64,000 nt of DNA from Micromonospora sp. C28SCA-DRY-2. Lineage in GTDB: Bacteria; Actinomycetota; Actinomycetes; Mycobacteriales; Micromonosporaceae. Below the pieces are notes generated by a model. The model was not told the DNA's origin. It did no database searches and saw only the letters and a program-made list of their open reading frames with translations. Shown piece after piece: positions 61,824-64,000 of the stretch (its first letter is position 1; the number at the start of each line of letters is the position of its first letter). The stretch is from contig NZ_JAUMKD010000002.1 in assembly GCF_030519475.1 (NCBI RefSeq), forward strand, positions 429,501-493,500, written 5' to 3'. Made by a program: the position numbers and the translations under genes.

Positions 61824-61889
61824 CCCCGCGGAGCTGATGTCGTTGACGATTCACCACGGTGCGTCGTCGACGGCATCGGCTCCGCGGGG
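61824..61889 (+). repeat. 31-bp extragenic hairpin
   Basis: Stem 61824-61854 with 61859-61889, loop CACG. One true mismatch (T61851/C61862); the other four non-Watson-Crick positions are all G-U on the plus-strand RNA. It lies 32 bases past the glucosidase stop and probably terminates it, but is much longer than needed. Confidence 0.75.
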
Positions 61890-61970
61890 CGTGGCGACCC
61901 CGGGCGGCGCGGACGCCGGCGGCCCGGCCCGCGGCGGCCGACGTGACGGACGGACCGGGCCGGCCGCCGC

Positions 61971-63395
61971 TCACAGCCGGTCGGCGCGCGCGGTGAGCAG
62001 GTCGTGCACCTCGGTGATGTCCTTCGGCGAGGTGCGGGACGCCAGCCAGTACATGATCCCCGTCGGGATGAAGAAGAGCTGGAACGCGGCCAGCCCGACG
62101 GCGTAGTTCAGCGGCGGCGGGAACGCCCCCCGCAGCCCCTGGAAGGCCACACCCACCAGGAAGTTGCCGCCTGCCCGGCCCACCCCGTTGACCAGGTTGC
62201 CGAGGCTGTAGACGGTGCCCCGGTGCTCGGGCGGGTTGACGTCGGCGATCAGCGCGAACCAGTTCGGCGAGTTGGCCGAGGTCAGGGCCAGCGCGAGCAC
62301 CGCGGTGAGCAGGCTCAGCCCGACGGTCGGCTCGGTGAACACGCTGGCCAGCACCGCCCGCACCACCGCGCCGTTGGCGGCGCCGTCGGGCACCTCGATG
62401 CGGATCGGCACGAAGAAGAGCACCAGGTAGAACGGCAGCGCCGCGAGGATGCCGATCGCCGCGACCAGGGCCCGGCCCCGGGGCGTACGCCGGTGCAGCG
62501 CGTCGCCGGCCAGCCCGCCGACGATGGAGAACACCCCGCCGAGCTGGAACAGGGTGGCGAAGACGCTGCCCACCACCACCGCCGTCGACTCGGAGTAGCC
62601 CTGCGCCTCGGCCCGTTCGGAGAAGAGCACCGGCAGCCAGACCAGCGACCCGAAGGCCGCCTGCGCGGTGAGGCCCTGCAGGACCAGCCAGCGGTTGGTC
62701 CGCCGGTCCAGGATCCGGGGCAGGTCGGCCCGGCTGATCCGGTAGTCGTACTCGGCGCCGGTGGCCAGCGCGTCGGCCAGCTCCGGCTGGCTCTCGCCGC
62801 GCGGGATGTCGTAGGTGAACAGGTACGCCGCGGTGGCGGCCAGCCCCACCACGGTCAGCACCAGGAACGGCCGCCGCCAGTCGGCGGCCCCGAGCAGCCC
62901 GCCGACCAGCGTGCCGGCCAGCGTGCCGACGCCCTGCGACAGCCCCCAGAAGCTCATCACCAGGCCCCGGCGGCGGGGCGAGATCAGGTCGGTGACCACC
63001 GAGAAGCCGACCGAGCCGACCGCGCCGAGACCGACCGCGGCGAGCAGTTGCGCGGCCAGGAAGGCCGGGTAGTTGCCGGCGACCGCGCTGCCGCCGGTGC
63101 CCAGCGCCCAGATCAGCGTGCCGATCATGAGCAGCGGTTTGCGGTTGCCGCGGTCGCCGACGTACGCCCAGGCCACCGCGGCCACCGCGCTGGTCAGGAA
63201 GCTCGCCGCGGTGACCAGGCCGAGCAACCGCTGCGGCACCTCGAAGGCCTCGGCGATCGACCCGTACAGCGGGGGCACCAGGCCGATCGCCACGTTGTCC
63301 AGCGAGGCGAGCAGCACGAAGACCACCACGCTGTAGAACCGGTGCGCGGCCGTACCGCCCCGGGCCCGCGTCGGCCCACCGCTGGTCAAGGTCAT
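61971..63395 (-). CDS. MFS transporter
   Basis: A 474-residue major facilitator with about 12 membrane helices. The loop 2-3 motif is WAYVGDRGNRKPLL, and loop 8-9 has GDALHRRTPRGRAL. The SISPRRRG-like segment and the long C-terminal loop resemble sugar-phosphate or spinster-type transporters. Substrate unknown. No co-transcribed gene. Confidence 0.9.
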   Translation of the reverse strand: MTLTSGGPTRARGGTAAHRFYSVVVFVLLASLDNVAIGLVPPLYGSIAEAFEVPQRLLGLVTAASFLTSAVAAVAWAYVGDRGNRKPLLMIGTLIWALGTGGSAVAGNYPAFLAAQLLAAVGLGAVGSVGFSVVTDLISPRRRGLVMSFWGLSQGVGTLAGTLVGGLLGAADWRRPFLVLTVVGLAATAAYLFTYDIPRGESQPELADALATGAEYDYRISRADLPRILDRRTNRWLVLQGLTAQAAFGSLVWLPVLFSERAEAQGYSESTAVVVGSVFATLFQLGGVFSIVGGLAGDALHRRTPRGRALVAAIGILAALPFYLVLFFVPIRIEVPDGAANGAVVRAVLASVFTEPTVGLSLLTAVLALALTSANSPNWFALIADVNPPEHRGTVYSLGNLVNGVGRAGGNFLVGVAFQGLRGAFPPPLNYAVGLAAFQLFFIPTGIMYWLASRTSPKDITEVHDLLTARADRL

Positions 63396-63457
63396 GTGCG
63401 GCAGCCAACCAGGATCAGATCACGAGCGGGTGAAGGCGCGCGGGCGGGCGGGCCGGC

Positions 63458-64000
63458 TCACAGGTAGCCACCGACGAGCACCGGCGGCTCCGCGACCACC
63501 GGCGCGCCGGCCCGGTGCGCGTACAGCTCGGCGAGGGTGGCGCCGCCGGCCGGCGCCCCGGCCGCGTCGCCCAGCCAGTTGGTCGCCTCGGCGTACGACA
63601 GCGGGCCCACCTCGATCCGGGCCAGGCACCGGCCGGGCCGGACGACCGCGGGGTGCAGCCGGGACAGGTCCTCGTTGGTGGTGATCGCGACCAGCACGTT
63701 GCGGCCCTGGCCCAGCAACCCGTCGGTCAGGTTGAGCAGCCGGGACAACGCCTGCCCGGCGGTCTGCCGGGCCTCGCCCCGGATCAGCTCGTCGCAGTCC
63801 TCCAGGACCAGCAGCCGCCACCGCCGCTCCGGGCCGTCGTGCTCGTCCTCGTCCTCCGACTCGCCGACCGCGACCTCCGACAGGTACGCCGGGTCGGCGA
63901 ACAGCTCCTCGGGATCGAGGACGCAGTCGACCTGGCACCACGCCCGCCACTGCTGGGCCAGCGCCCGCAACGCGGTGGTCTTGCCGGTGCCGGGCGGCCC
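63458..64000 (-). CDS. AAA ATPase, C-terminal fragment
   Basis: Partial AAA-family ATPase; the start is outside the window. Walker A GPPGTGKTT is just inside the edge, Walker B is LLVLEDCDELI, sensor 1 is LVAITTNEDLSRLHPAVVRPGR (with the arginine finger in the second region of homology). The 30-residue acidic insert ESEDEDEHDGPE is notable. Actinobacterial proteins with this layout often carry an N-terminal DUF5925. Function unknown. Confidence 0.88.
   Translation of the reverse strand, partial: GPPGTGKTTALRALAQQWRAWCQVDCVLDPEELFADPAYLSEVAVGESEDEDEHDGPERRWRLLVLEDCDELIRGEARQTAGQALSRLLNLTDGLLGQGRNVLVAITTNEDLSRLHPAVVRPGRCLARIEVGPLSYAEATNWLGDAAGAPAGGATLAELYAHRAGAPVVAEPPVLVGGYL

Overview
The window is very GC-rich actinobacterial chromosome, most likely from Micromonospora or a close relative in the Micromonosporaceae. 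The pointers are the codon use, the many GTG starts, the PPOX/F420-type, DUF6158, DUF3817 and GPGG small membrane families, the LigB-type ligase and the mycothiol-type DinB proteins. No phage, insertion sequence, integron or CRISPR array is visible. It reads as core and near-core chromosome with many short transcription units. A recurring promoter pattern, TAnnnT then 6 or 7 bases then ATG/GTG with no Shine-Dalgarno sequence, marks 18 genes as probably leaderless and was used here to choose several start codons.

Region by region. 0-14 kb: end of a penicillin-binding protein; a CobB-like gene translationally coupled to a GNAT acetyltransferase; SURF1; an ATP-dependent DNA ligase; an M20 peptidase; a P-loop kinase; a rhodanese; cobQ-cobD; and an SSB paralog divergent from a RaiA/HPF gene, with two DnaA boxes between them. 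14-26 kb: hydrolases; a tRNA-Arg(UCU); an HxlR regulator with a SnoaL-like gene; RidA; DinB-like proteins; a Cds1/CysK-like enzyme; a methyltransferase; and an operon of a histidine kinase, a degenerate kinase-like membrane protein and a NarL-type regulator. 26-36 kb: GlxA regulator with isochorismatase; acyltransferase; glycogen-debranching-type enzyme with an SCP2 protein; an AlkZ-like winged-helix protein; CBS protein; nucleotidyltransferase; F420-type PPOX protein; and asd. 36-45 kb: a two-subunit M16 peptidase operon; a DAHP synthase with what looks like an aromatic-amino-acid attenuator upstream and a frameshifted 3' end; then small conserved hypotheticals. 45-54 kb: NlpC/P60 hydrolase; a group 2 sigma factor; a murR-murQ recycling operon; SDR; thymidylate-kinase-like protein; a nucleotidyltransferase/BON/phosphoesterase/small-membrane-protein operon; and tspO. 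54-62 kb: M23 peptidase, then a complete alpha-glucoside uptake unit (binding lipoprotein, two permeases, LacI regulator, GH13 glucosidase) with a LacI-type operator. 62-64 kb: an MFS transporter and the edge of an AAA ATPase.

How genes work together. cobQ and cobD are adjacent late B12 steps. The CobB-like protein upstream has lost its catalytic cysteine and several other family-defining residues, so it may not be the working enzyme. MurQ and its RpiR-type regulator handle cell-wall recycling and probably autoregulate through a palindrome overlapping the promoter. The alpha-glucoside unit lacks its own ATPase, as is usual where a shared MsiK-type ATPase serves several sugar transporters. The most notable non-protein signals are the DAHP synthase leader, an exact 59-bp duplication of M16 coding sequence placed at the start of another gene, a 31-bp extragenic hairpin at 61.8 kb, and a possible pseudoknot in the 36.4 kb gap.
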